This document shows, piece after piece, positions 1 through 6,970 of a stretch of DNA of 64,000 nt (positions within the stretch are counted from its first letter, which is position 1; every line of letters starts with the position of its first letter). Position numbers and translations under genes: made by a program. Source of the DNA: Alteromonas gilva (GTDB lineage Bacteria; Pseudomonadota; Gammaproteobacteria; Enterobacterales; Alteromonadaceae). The notes under the pieces are model-generated. The model ran no database searches, had not been told where the DNA came from, and was given only the letters and a program-made list of their open reading frames with translations. Where the stretch lies: NCBI RefSeq assembly GCF_028595265.1, contig NZ_JAQQXP010000002.1, positions 561,063 to 625,062 on the forward strand, in the 5' to 3' direction.

Positions 1-18
1 TGGTGTTAGCCTGTTTGG

Positions 19-852
19 TTAAACAGGCTTCATTTGCCAGGGGCTCGCAAATTCCAGTGTCATCCCCAGTGCGTCCAGCGTGGCCTGCGGGTTGATTGAT
101 TTACCCGTCGGCAGAGTACTATGGTCTGACCCATCGCTGAATTCAATGGGGGCTAAACCCAGTTGGTTTGCCATTTTCGGGTAATACTCACCGCGCATCG
201 GATGCGCACTGCTGCTCAGATGCCAGAGCTTTTGCTTTGGCTGCTGAGTCATTAATGCACCGATGGTGGTGACCACATCGTCTACATGCACCAGGTTAAC
301 CACCTGATTAGCCCCGCTTAAGGTTCGTCCGGCCAAAGATTTAACCGGATGCCGATCGGGCCCCACTAGTCCAGCCAGACGCAATATATAACCGTTTTCG
401 GGGGCGCATTGCTGAATATGTTGCTCTATAGCGACATGCGCTTCGCCTGACGCCGTTGTCGGTGCAACGGGCGAGCCCGTGGTAATGTCGCCGTCCTGAT
501 CGCCATAAACCGAGGTGGTGCTAATAAAAATGAGTTGTTGTGGTGGTTGATTGCGATACAAGGCGGTTATCAGTTCGCACATGTGCCGGGTAAATCCGTC
601 GAGATCCGTGTTGCGTCGGCCTGGCGGAATATTTAATATCACCGTACTGTTTGCGCTGTGTGCACTGAGACTATCAGGGTTGTCGCCCAGAGCGAATAAC
701 AGTGCCTTAACGCCCTCTTGCTGCAGTTGTTGCGCTTTATCCTGACTGCGAGTTGTGCCGGTTATTTGCTTGCTGTTGGCAAAATGGCTGGCGAGGTATC
801 CTCCCAGCCAGCCACATCCACAAAGTAAGAGTTTATTGCTGTTGCCTGCCAT
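19..852 (-). CDS. yeeZ: YeeZ-like NAD(P)-binding SDR/epimerase family protein
   Basis: A 277-residue extended-SDR-like protein. The N-terminus carries the dinucleotide-binding glycine motif GCGWLGGYLA (about residues 12-21), and STTSVYGDQDG further on resembles the Ser/Tyr segment of epimerases. The RLAGLVGPDRHP and VNLVHVDDVV segments are characteristic of the E. coli YeeZ family, which has nearly the same length (about 274 aa). YeeZ proteins are cytoplasmic predicted NAD(P)-dependent nucleotide-sugar oxidoreductases with no firmly established substrate. The ATG at 852 is used because the Rossmann motif follows directly. It lies downstream of, and on the same strand as, the YggN-like gene, with a 41-nt gap, so the two may be co-transcribed. 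Family assignment is good; the reaction is unknown. Confidence 0.85.
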   Translation of the reverse strand: MAGNSNKLLLCGCGWLGGYLASHFANSKQITGTTRSQDKAQQLQQEGVKALLFALGDNPDSLSAHSANSTVILNIPPGRRNTDLDGFTRHMCELITALYRNQPPQQLIFISTTSVYGDQDGDITTGSPVAPTTASGEAHVAIEQHIQQCAPENGYILRLAGLVGPDRHPVKSLAGRTLSGANQVVNLVHVDDVVTTIGALMTQQPKQKLWHLSSSAHPMRGEYYPKMANQLGLAPIEFSDGSDHSTLPTGKSINPQATLDALGMTLEFASPWQMKPV

Positions 853-893
853 ACTGACGACCTATCCAGATTAATTGGCGTCAGTCTATCACG

Positions 894-1697
894 TTACTGC
901 TGCAACGCTGAACGACCATCTGTTTCCAGCAGATCCAATCCCTTCAGCGCGGCAATGTTTTGCTGCATTCGGGTTTCAGCATAATCGGCTTTGGCTAGCA
1001 CGGTGCACAGTTCGTCGGCTTTTGACTCCAGCGCTTCGGCTTCGCCTTCAACGCGTTGCTCAATGGTTTCGCCAAAGTTTTCCATACGTGCGGCAAAATC
1101 ATCCATGTCACCATCGGCGAACAGCATTTGGCGTCCGATTGCCATCAGGAAGTGGCCCATAGAGCGCTCAACCAAATCGTCAATTTTACTGTCTAGTTGT
1201 TCACTCCAGGCAGCATCCGCCCAATCTCCGTTTAAGTTAGTACTGTCAAACCGGTAAGTACCGTCAGCAGCGAAAAAGCGTTCGTCGATTTGTGCCGAGA
1301 GATCGATAAAAAGTTCATCGAAGTCGTCAGTTAATTCGTGGTCGGCGCCGAGCAGTTCAGAAAACACTTCGGTTACTGCATAGCTTGCGATTTTGATTCC
1401 GTCGCGGGCAATTTCAACCGTCATGGGAATAGCGCTTTCTATGCTGGTGTAGTAGTCGGTTACCCAGCGTTGCTCGTCATCGTTAAGGCTGATGACCTGG
1501 CCGTCGACATAGAGCTGGTGAGCAGGGGTGATCAGCACTTTCTCACCATCCTCGGTAGTAATGGTCAAATCCCCGTGATCGTAGGTAACAGAGCCATGCA
1601 GTTGCATATTACATTGGTTATCAATTTCGATATGGGCTAAAGCGGGCTGGGCACAAAGTGCTGAAGTCATGAGTAGTGCGGTAGCGATAGTTTTCAT
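894..1697 (-). CDS. yggN: YggN-like DUF2884 exported protein
   Basis: A 267-residue protein with a Sec signal peptide (MKTIATALLMTSALCAQPALA) and then a mature domain typical of DUF2884/YggN: an acidic N-terminal beta region (HQLYVDGQVISLNDDEQ) and a helical C-terminal half. Its likely location is the periplasm. I chose the ATG at 1697 rather than the longer open frame from a TTG at 1802, because it puts the signal peptide at the N-terminus and has an AAGAGG-type ribosome site just upstream. E. coli YggN has no defined function. The gene precedes the YeeZ-like gene on the same strand. Confidence 0.8.
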   Translation of the reverse strand: MKTIATALLMTSALCAQPALAHIEIDNQCNMQLHGSVTYDHGDLTITTEDGEKVLITPAHQLYVDGQVISLNDDEQRWVTDYYTSIESAIPMTVEIARDGIKIASYAVTEVFSELLGADHELTDDFDELFIDLSAQIDERFFAADGTYRFDSTNLNGDWADAAWSEQLDSKIDDLVERSMGHFLMAIGRQMLFADGDMDDFAARMENFGETIEQRVEGEAEALESKADELCTVLAKADYAETRMQQNIAALKGLDLLETDGRSALQQ

Positions 1698-1880
1698 CCT
1701 AAAACCTCTTATCTTAAATAGCTGTTTGTGACATAGTATTGGGTAACTGTTACTGTGCTTTATCGCAAATCGCAGGCCAATATTTTTATTGTTAATTTTC
1801 AATTGCTTGCGGTTTTTAGTGAGCTGTAAAATAAGTGGTTTGTTAATAATTTAGAGGTAATAGACTAACTTTTAGCGGAA

Positions 1881-1894
1881 TTGACCAAGATCAA
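1881..1894. promoter_or_regulatory. FNR/Anr-like box
   Basis: TTGACCAAGATCAA matches the FNR consensus TTGAT-N4-ATCAA at 9 of 10 defined positions. It lies 99 nt upstream of the small membrane protein start at 1980. If the CATAAT at 1945-1950 is the -10 element, the box centre sits near -70, a spacing used by class I FNR activators. The site is seen in the sequence; oxygen regulation is inferred. Confidence 0.5.
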
Positions 1895-1979
1895 TTTTCA
1901 CTGCTTTATGCGTAAAGCGCATGTTCATTTTTGTTCGCTTAGTGCATAATACGCGCAGAATTTTTATAGGGTAAAGATT

Positions 1980-2171
1980 ATGAGTGATTGGATTGATGCA
2001 ATTTTATTTGCTGTTGCGTTAGTGGCATTTACTTTAGGCATGAGCAGCATCGTAATGGGTTTCATGTCTAATAAAGAAGGTAGCGAAGCCCTGCATGAGC
2101 GCATCGAGATGGGTTATCTTGGCGTCAGTGCGCTGGTTGTATGTCTGTTGATGGTTTACGTAATCAGCTAA
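1980..2171 (+). CDS. Small two-helix inner membrane protein, unknown function
   Basis: A 63-residue protein with two predicted membrane segments (about residues 8-29 and 46-62), separated by a charged loop (SNKEGSEALHERIEMG). I do not recognise a named family. It is probably real: it has its own promoter-like region with a CATAAT -10 and an FNR-like box, and it is closed by a strong bidirectional terminator 20 nt after the stop, so it is a monocistronic unit. The GGGTAAAG upstream of the ATG gives a modest ribosome site. By size and topology it could be an accessory subunit of a respiratory complex, but nothing in the sequence proves that. Confidence 0.65.
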   Translation: MSDWIDAILFAVALVAFTLGMSSIVMGFMSNKEGSEALHERIEMGYLGVSALVVCLLMVYVIS

Positions 2172-2191
2172 ATAGCAGCGGCTTGTATACT

Positions 2192-2219
2192 AAAAAGCGC
2201 TCATTTGAGCGCTTTTTTT
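2192..2219. terminator. Bidirectional intrinsic terminator
   Basis: The arms AAAAAGCGCTCA and TGAGCGCTTTTT surround a TT loop and are flanked by A and T runs on both strands. It can serve the small membrane gene on the plus strand and the channel gene on the minus strand. Confidence 0.85.
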
Positions 2220-2264
2220 ATGCCTGACATCACCAGTGACAACAAGGCGCCTTGTTGCCTTTAG

Positions 2265-3599
2265 TCACTTTTTTTTGTCGGCTTGATGAGCCTTCGGGGT
2301 TTCATCACACAGGGTCTCTGCCGACGGTGGCTGGCCCTGATTAGCAGGCATAAAGTTGCCCAGGTGGCTGTCACGCTGGTATGCACGTAATTCAAATTGC
2401 GGCATCATTGCCATAATGTGATCAAAGATGTCGGCTTGTACTTTTTCGTAAGCAACCCAGGATTTGTCCCTGCAAAAACAATACACTTCCAGTGGCAGGC
2501 CCAGTTCATTGGGGGGTAGCTGACGCACCATTAATGTCATATCCTGATTTATCTTGGGGTGTTTGGTCAGGTAAGCCTCCAGGTAGGCCCTGAATGTGCC
2601 GATATTGCTTAGCGCCCGACGATTGAGCAGATCGCTTTCGTCGATAGAATTATCTTTATGATAGCGCTGAAGCTCGTCAACTTTGGCGGCGATGTAATCG
2701 GCGATAAAGCGAATTTTAGCCACCTTCTTCAGGCTTTCATCGTTGTATAACTTAATCGAATGAATATCGACATATACCGAGCGTTTGATACGCCGACCAC
2801 CTGACTCCTGCATGCCTCGCCAGTTTTTAATGGCCTCATTGGTCAGGGAGTAGGTGGGGATTGTGGAGATAGTATTGTCCCAGTTGCGCACCTTAACGTT
2901 AGTCAGGCCTAACTCAATAATTTCGCCGTCAACGGCAAATTTGTCTACCTGGATCCAGTCGCCGTTAGTAAATAAACGGTTTGCGGTGATTTGGATACCG
3001 GCGACAAACCCTAATATTGTATCTCTGAAAATGAGCAGTAATACCGCGGCGATAGCAGTCAGACCTGACAACAACAACAGTGGGTTACGGTCAACAATTA
3101 AGGATACACTCAGTAGCAAAAACAGTATTACCACGATGAGCTTGGCGACCTGCACAAAACCGGTAATAGATGCCTGCGCGGCAAATGGCGTGGTGTTATA
3201 CCAGTCTTCCAGGGTATTGAGCAGTGCGCTGAAGCATAATACGCCGGTGAACATCAAATACAGCAGCGATGTTTTGAGCAACATGTTATGCATCAGGCTA
3301 TCACTGGTAAGCAACACCTGGGCAGTCAGAAAAATGGTAATAGCCGGGAGCAAATGGATTAACCGGTTAAAAAAGCCGTGGTTGTGCAGTGCGTCATCCC
3401 AGCGGGTTCTGCTTTTTAAAATCCACTTATTAATGACCGATCTTAGCAGTACCCGGCTGACCAACAGGGTGATTAGCGCAATAGCGAGCACCACACCGAG
3501 CGCAAATGCGTTGTACAGAGTGCTGTTTAATACAATGCTTGCATCCAGGTTTTGCAAGAGTGCAACAAAGCGCTCCCGAAGCGTTTCCGCGGTGACCAT
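2265..3599 (-). CDS. Mechanosensitive channel of the MscS superfamily, YbdG-like
   Basis: A 444-residue inner-membrane protein. About five hydrophobic segments occupy residues 25-190. The MscS pore/beta region follows (ILGFVAGIQITANRLFTNGD, then DWIQVDKFAVDGEIIELGL and NWDNTISTIP), then a cytoplasmic alpha/beta domain. Length and N-terminal topology resemble E. coli YbdG (miniconductance channel) rather than the 286-residue MscS. Such channels open on hypo-osmotic shock and release solutes. The ATG directly abuts the stop of the upstream acyltransferase (TAA-ATG), and the AAGGA ribosome site lies inside that gene, indicating translational coupling in a three-gene operon. Confidence 0.88.
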   Translation of the reverse strand: MVTAETLRERFVALLQNLDASIVLNSTLYNAFALGVVLAIALITLLVSRVLLRSVINKWILKSRTRWDDALHNHGFFNRLIHLLPAITIFLTAQVLLTSDSLMHNMLLKTSLLYLMFTGVLCFSALLNTLEDWYNTTPFAAQASITGFVQVAKLIVVILFLLLSVSLIVDRNPLLLLSGLTAIAAVLLLIFRDTILGFVAGIQITANRLFTNGDWIQVDKFAVDGEIIELGLTNVKVRNWDNTISTIPTYSLTNEAIKNWRGMQESGGRRIKRSVYVDIHSIKLYNDESLKKVAKIRFIADYIAAKVDELQRYHKDNSIDESDLLNRRALSNIGTFRAYLEAYLTKHPKINQDMTLMVRQLPPNELGLPLEVYCFCRDKSWVAYEKVQADIFDHIMAMMPQFELRAYQRDSHLGNFMPANQGQPPSAETLCDETPKAHQADKKK

Positions 3600-4496
3600 T
3601 TACATTCCTTTTTTAAGTTGAGCAATCTTGCGGTCTTTAGCGTGCCAGAGGCTGTTCACCCATTGCTGAAAACCGGTCTTGAAGGTCGTATCATTATAAT
3701 AATCGCCTATCGCGGTGGACGGAATATCCAGTACATTAACATCCACAATGATGTGTCGCATTTGTCCACTTAACATTGCCAGCATTGGGTGCCTGGTATT
3801 TTGTGGGTAAAGCAGTGAAATGTCTAAAATATTCGTAAATAACTCGCCCATCGTGGCCAGCGTAAAGGCGATGCCGCCAGCTTTTGGCGCTAGCAGATGC
3901 GTGTAAGGGCTTTGGCTCTTTGCGTGCTTTAACGGCGTAAAGCGGGTGCCTTCGACAAAATTGATGACAGTGGTTGGCTGGTGGATAAACTTTTGGCAAT
4001 AGCGTCTGGTTGTCGCGATGTCGGTACCGCGCTTGTGGGGGTGCTTTTGTAAGTAGGCACGGGAAAAGCGACGCATAAACGGCATATCCAAAGCCCAGGC
4101 AGCAAGGCCTACAAAGGGCAGCCAGATAAGCTCCTGTTTAAGAAAAAACTTCGGCGCCGGAATACGCAAAGCAGCAAACTCGATCAATAAGATAATGTCC
4201 AGATAACTCAGATGGTTAGCCACTATCAGGTACCAGCTTTGCGTACTCAGCTGACCACTGACGCGGTAATCAAAACAGACCGGGTTAAACAGTTTGATCA
4301 GCGCTACGCTGCATTTGCCGAAACACAGCATAAAGCTGTTCATGATCGGCGCCAGTGCCCGTTTAAATGCCGCTACGGGAATGACCAGCCGAATCAGGCC
4401 GAGCAGGATAACCAGGCCGCCCCAAAAAGCAAGATTAGCAAGCTGAAGAGGCAAATGGATTATAAAAATGACGGGCGCTAATAACTGCCTAACCAT
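3600..4496 (-). CDS. PlsC-type acyltransferase, YihG-like (second paralog)
   Basis: A 298-residue membrane-associated acyltransferase. An N-terminal hydrophobic region precedes the catalytic NHX4D box (ANHLSYLDI), followed by the acceptor-binding segments FFLKQELIWLPF and NFVEGTRFTP. This order is typical of 1-acyl-glycerol-3-phosphate acyltransferases and of the YihG/YihG-like subgroup. It probably transfers acyl chains to lysophospholipid at the inner face of the inner membrane. It lies 3 nt after the closely related gene at 4500-5402, an apparent tandem duplication. The exact acceptor cannot be told from sequence. Confidence 0.85.
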   Translation of the reverse strand: MVRQLLAPVIFIIHLPLQLANLAFWGGLVILLGLIRLVIPVAAFKRALAPIMNSFMLCFGKCSVALIKLFNPVCFDYRVSGQLSTQSWYLIVANHLSYLDIILLIEFAALRIPAPKFFLKQELIWLPFVGLAAWALDMPFMRRFSRAYLQKHPHKRGTDIATTRRYCQKFIHQPTTVINFVEGTRFTPLKHAKSQSPYTHLLAPKAGGIAFTLATMGELFTNILDISLLYPQNTRHPMLAMLSGQMRHIIVDVNVLDIPSTAIGDYYNDTTFKTGFQQWVNSLWHAKDRKIAQLKKGM

Positions 4497-4499
4497 CGC

Positions 4500-5402
4500 T
4501 TATACTGCCTTCCAGTTTTCGAGTCGTTGATCTTTTATCAGCCATTGCTGATTAAGCCACTGTTGAAAACGGGCACGTTGCTCCGGGTTTTCAAAGTACT
4601 GCATAATATTCAGCTCGGCAGGGAACAGGCCCTCAAGCGGCTTTACATCTATATGCAGTTTTATACGGTCAACTGAGCCACTGATAAAATCCCAGAACGA
4701 AGGCGGTTTGCCGGGGTAATAAATTGTGACATCAATGAGTTGATGGAGCTGCCCGCCCATGGCATTGAGAACAAACGCAATACCGCCCGCTTTAGGTTTA
4801 AGCAAGTGTTTAAACGGAGAGTGTTGGCGACGCTGTTTGTCTGGCGTAAAGCGCGTGCCTTCAACAAAGTTCATGATACTGGCCGGTTTAAATTTGAATT
4901 TTTCACAGGCCTTTTGGGTGGTTTCCATATCCTTACCTTTAAGGTGCGGATGCTTGGCCAAAAACGTTTTGCTGTAGCGGCGCATAAATGGAAAATCCAG
5001 TGCCCACCATGCCAGCCCCAGTAATGGCACCCAAATAAGTTGTTGCTTGAGAAAGAATTTCAGAAAGGGCACGCGATGATTCAACACGCGCTGTAAAATT
5101 AAAATGTCTACCCAGGACTGGTGATTGGCAATCACCAGGTACCAGTCATTGCGGGACAACCCCTGTAAGCCACTCACTTCAATTCTGGTGCGACTAAACA
5201 CCCGTTGATTGAGGTTATTCAGGCTTATCCAGGCTACTGCACATGCATCGAGCAGATACGTCATTGCCGTCCGCCAGCCTCTAATCGGTATCACTAATTT
5301 AAACACCGCCAGTACCAGTACAATGGGTACCCAAAAAAACGTATTTAAGCCATAAAACAATGCCGACAGTGCACCGTTAAGCATAGTCAGGTATTTTTTC
5401 AA
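4500..5402 (-). CDS. PlsC-type acyltransferase, YihG-like (first paralog)
   Basis: A protein of about 300 residues with the same architecture as its downstream neighbour: a hydrophobic N-terminus, the catalytic box ANHQSWVDI, FFLKQQLIWVPL and NFVEGTRFTP. Both copies keep all catalytic residues. Start choice is uncertain. A TTG at 5402 has AGGGTG 8 nt upstream; an in-frame ATG at 5384 has no visible ribosome site; a farther TTG lies at 5420. It is the first gene of the minus-strand operon with the second acyltransferase and the mechanosensitive channel, suggesting a role in membrane lipid remodelling. Confidence 0.84.
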   Translation of the reverse strand: MKKYLTMLNGALSALFYGLNTFFWVPIVLVLAVFKLVIPIRGWRTAMTYLLDACAVAWISLNNLNQRVFSRTRIEVSGLQGLSRNDWYLVIANHQSWVDILILQRVLNHRVPFLKFFLKQQLIWVPLLGLAWWALDFPFMRRYSKTFLAKHPHLKGKDMETTQKACEKFKFKPASIMNFVEGTRFTPDKQRRQHSPFKHLLKPKAGGIAFVLNAMGGQLHQLIDVTIYYPGKPPSFWDFISGSVDRIKLHIDVKPLEGLFPAELNIMQYFENPEQRARFQQWLNQQWLIKDQRLENWKAV

Positions 5403-5564
5403 TGCTACATCACCCTGCAAATCACATATCGCGCTAGTTTATCGTAAAATCATGAGAGATCCGACAATAATGCGGGCAATTGTTGTAAATAGGTAGCTAT
5501 TATCGCTGAATCCGCGCGTGCAGCACGTTTTTTGAACGGCGCATAAAATGTTGTTGGTGTAAAG

Positions 5565-6809
5565 CTAATCCGGGCGCAGTGTGGGGGTGGCCCAGGGGCG
5601 CCATTCTGCTGCAGATGTTGAATATTGGCCGTCTGTTTGGAGCAGTTCCCTGGTGTTAGCGGCAGATTGTAATAGAAACTGACTGACAAACTGCTGTACG
5701 GCTGGCTGCTGCGAGGCCGGCAACTGACAATGCCGGTGGCCGCCCACCTGACTGATACCGATATTTTGCGGCGTGCCTAATGCCTGCCAGACACTTTTAG
5801 CGACTTGAGAAGTGATAAAGGTGCTGCTGTTACCGAGCCACTCCATTGAGGTATTTTCAAGCACCAGCAACCCCCGTGGGGCTAGCAGGCCCATCAACTG
5901 ATGGTGGTCAACCGGGAGCTGGGTGGTCGCGCCGCTAAAGCGTGAAAAGTTATCGCGAAACCATACATTTTCAGTAACGATTTGCTGTTGCGTCTGAACG
6001 TTTTGTCCCTGTTGCTGCTGATAATCTGAAATACGCCAGCTGGCGGCGCCACCAGAGCCAGATTCCTGGGCAATGGTGAGTTGAATGCGCTCGTCAAAGG
6101 CACCGGCCACGATCGCGCCTTTGCCATTCCTCGAACAGCCGGTCACCCCAATGCGCGTGCTGTCTATAAGCTGTTGGTCAGTGTTTTCGATAACGTCGAG
6201 AATGCGACTAATTCCCCAGCTCCACGCCATCATTGCACCAGCAGGATGATCGCTACCGAATAGCTCATAGAACTTACCGCGTCCCCTTGATTGCTGATTG
6301 TTTTGTTCCGCCAGCTCGCCATTGTTATAGGTAATCACCGCTACGCCAGCATCATTGAAAAGCTGGGTATCAAGACCATACTCGCCGAGCCGGATCATTG
6401 CCGGAAAGGGCGCTTTGCCAATGGCGGGCAAATGCAGTTGGGCGTTGAAGGCTATTGTGTTGCCCGATGCGCTGGCATGCACAGTCAGTTGCCGGGCCGT
6501 TACAGTGCCTGACACCACTGGAGGGGCCGGCGGTAACGGGCCGAGTTCCCAGTGCTCAAACTGAGCCTTGGTCCAGGCCCGCGCGCACTGCCATTGTGAC
6601 CGGGAAGTGACATTTATAGCCTTGCCGTATACAAACGGATTGGGCAGGTGGCGAATGTCGTTTAATTGCGCAAAATCGGCGGCAGCGTATACCGGACACG
6701 CAGTATCATCTTTTAATGGCTTGCCCGAATTAGCATTGTTTGCTGAGGCTTGTATAGATGTCCCCAGGCTTGCTAAGACGAATAACGTCAATACCTTGAA
6801 TCGCTGCAT
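5565..6809 (-). CDS. CE15 4-O-methyl-glucuronoyl methylesterase (glucuronoyl esterase)
   Basis: A 415-residue exported enzyme with a signal peptide (residues 1-22, cleaving near ASA-NN). The hallmark CE15 nucleophile motif GCSRNGKGA places the catalytic serine at residue 226; the catalytic histidine is H358 in GGHRHC. Glucuronoyl esterases cut the ester bond between 4-O-methyl-glucuronic acid side chains of xylan and lignin alcohols, separating hemicellulose from lignin. The ATG at 6809 is chosen over the longer frame (to 6863) because it begins a clean signal peptide. It is divergent from the GH3 gene across a 161-nt shared promoter region, consistent with joint induction by xylan. Confidence 0.9.
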   Translation of the reverse strand: MQRFKVLTLFVLASLGTSIQASANNANSGKPLKDDTACPVYAAADFAQLNDIRHLPNPFVYGKAINVTSRSQWQCARAWTKAQFEHWELGPLPPAPPVVSGTVTARQLTVHASASGNTIAFNAQLHLPAIGKAPFPAMIRLGEYGLDTQLFNDAGVAVITYNNGELAEQNNQQSRGRGKFYELFGSDHPAGAMMAWSWGISRILDVIENTDQQLIDSTRIGVTGCSRNGKGAIVAGAFDERIQLTIAQESGSGGAASWRISDYQQQQGQNVQTQQQIVTENVWFRDNFSRFSGATTQLPVDHHQLMGLLAPRGLLVLENTSMEWLGNSSTFITSQVAKSVWQALGTPQNIGISQVGGHRHCQLPASQQPAVQQFVSQFLLQSAANTRELLQTDGQYSTSAAEWRPWATPTLRPD

Positions 6810-6884
6810 AGAAAATATGTTTGACCGCAAAATGAACGCCAGTGTGCAGGATGCCGCACGCAAGGCAAAATCATTTTTTTTAAC

Positions 6885-6898
6885 AACGTATTTACGTT
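6885..6898. promoter_or_regulatory. Palindrome in the CE15/GH3 divergent promoter region
   Basis: AACGTATTTACGTT is a perfect 6+6 dyad with a 2-nt centre in the shared intergenic region of two xylan genes. It could be an operator. No protein can be assigned to it. Confidence 0.3.
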
Positions 6899-6970
6899 TT
6901 GATGCCTTTTGATTGTGCCACCGTGACTTTCGGGTATGTTTTGGCTGTTGCGTTAATCTATGGAGTAATA

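Noticed and set aside
2854..3621. 255-residue open frame opposite the mechanosensitive channel gene
   Set aside because: Serine-rich antisense translation of a clear MscS-family gene with no domain or ribosome site.
5450..5689. 79-residue frame on the minus strand after the CE15 gene
   Set aside because: Overlaps the CE15 3' end in another frame; composition is not protein-like and no family resemblance is visible.
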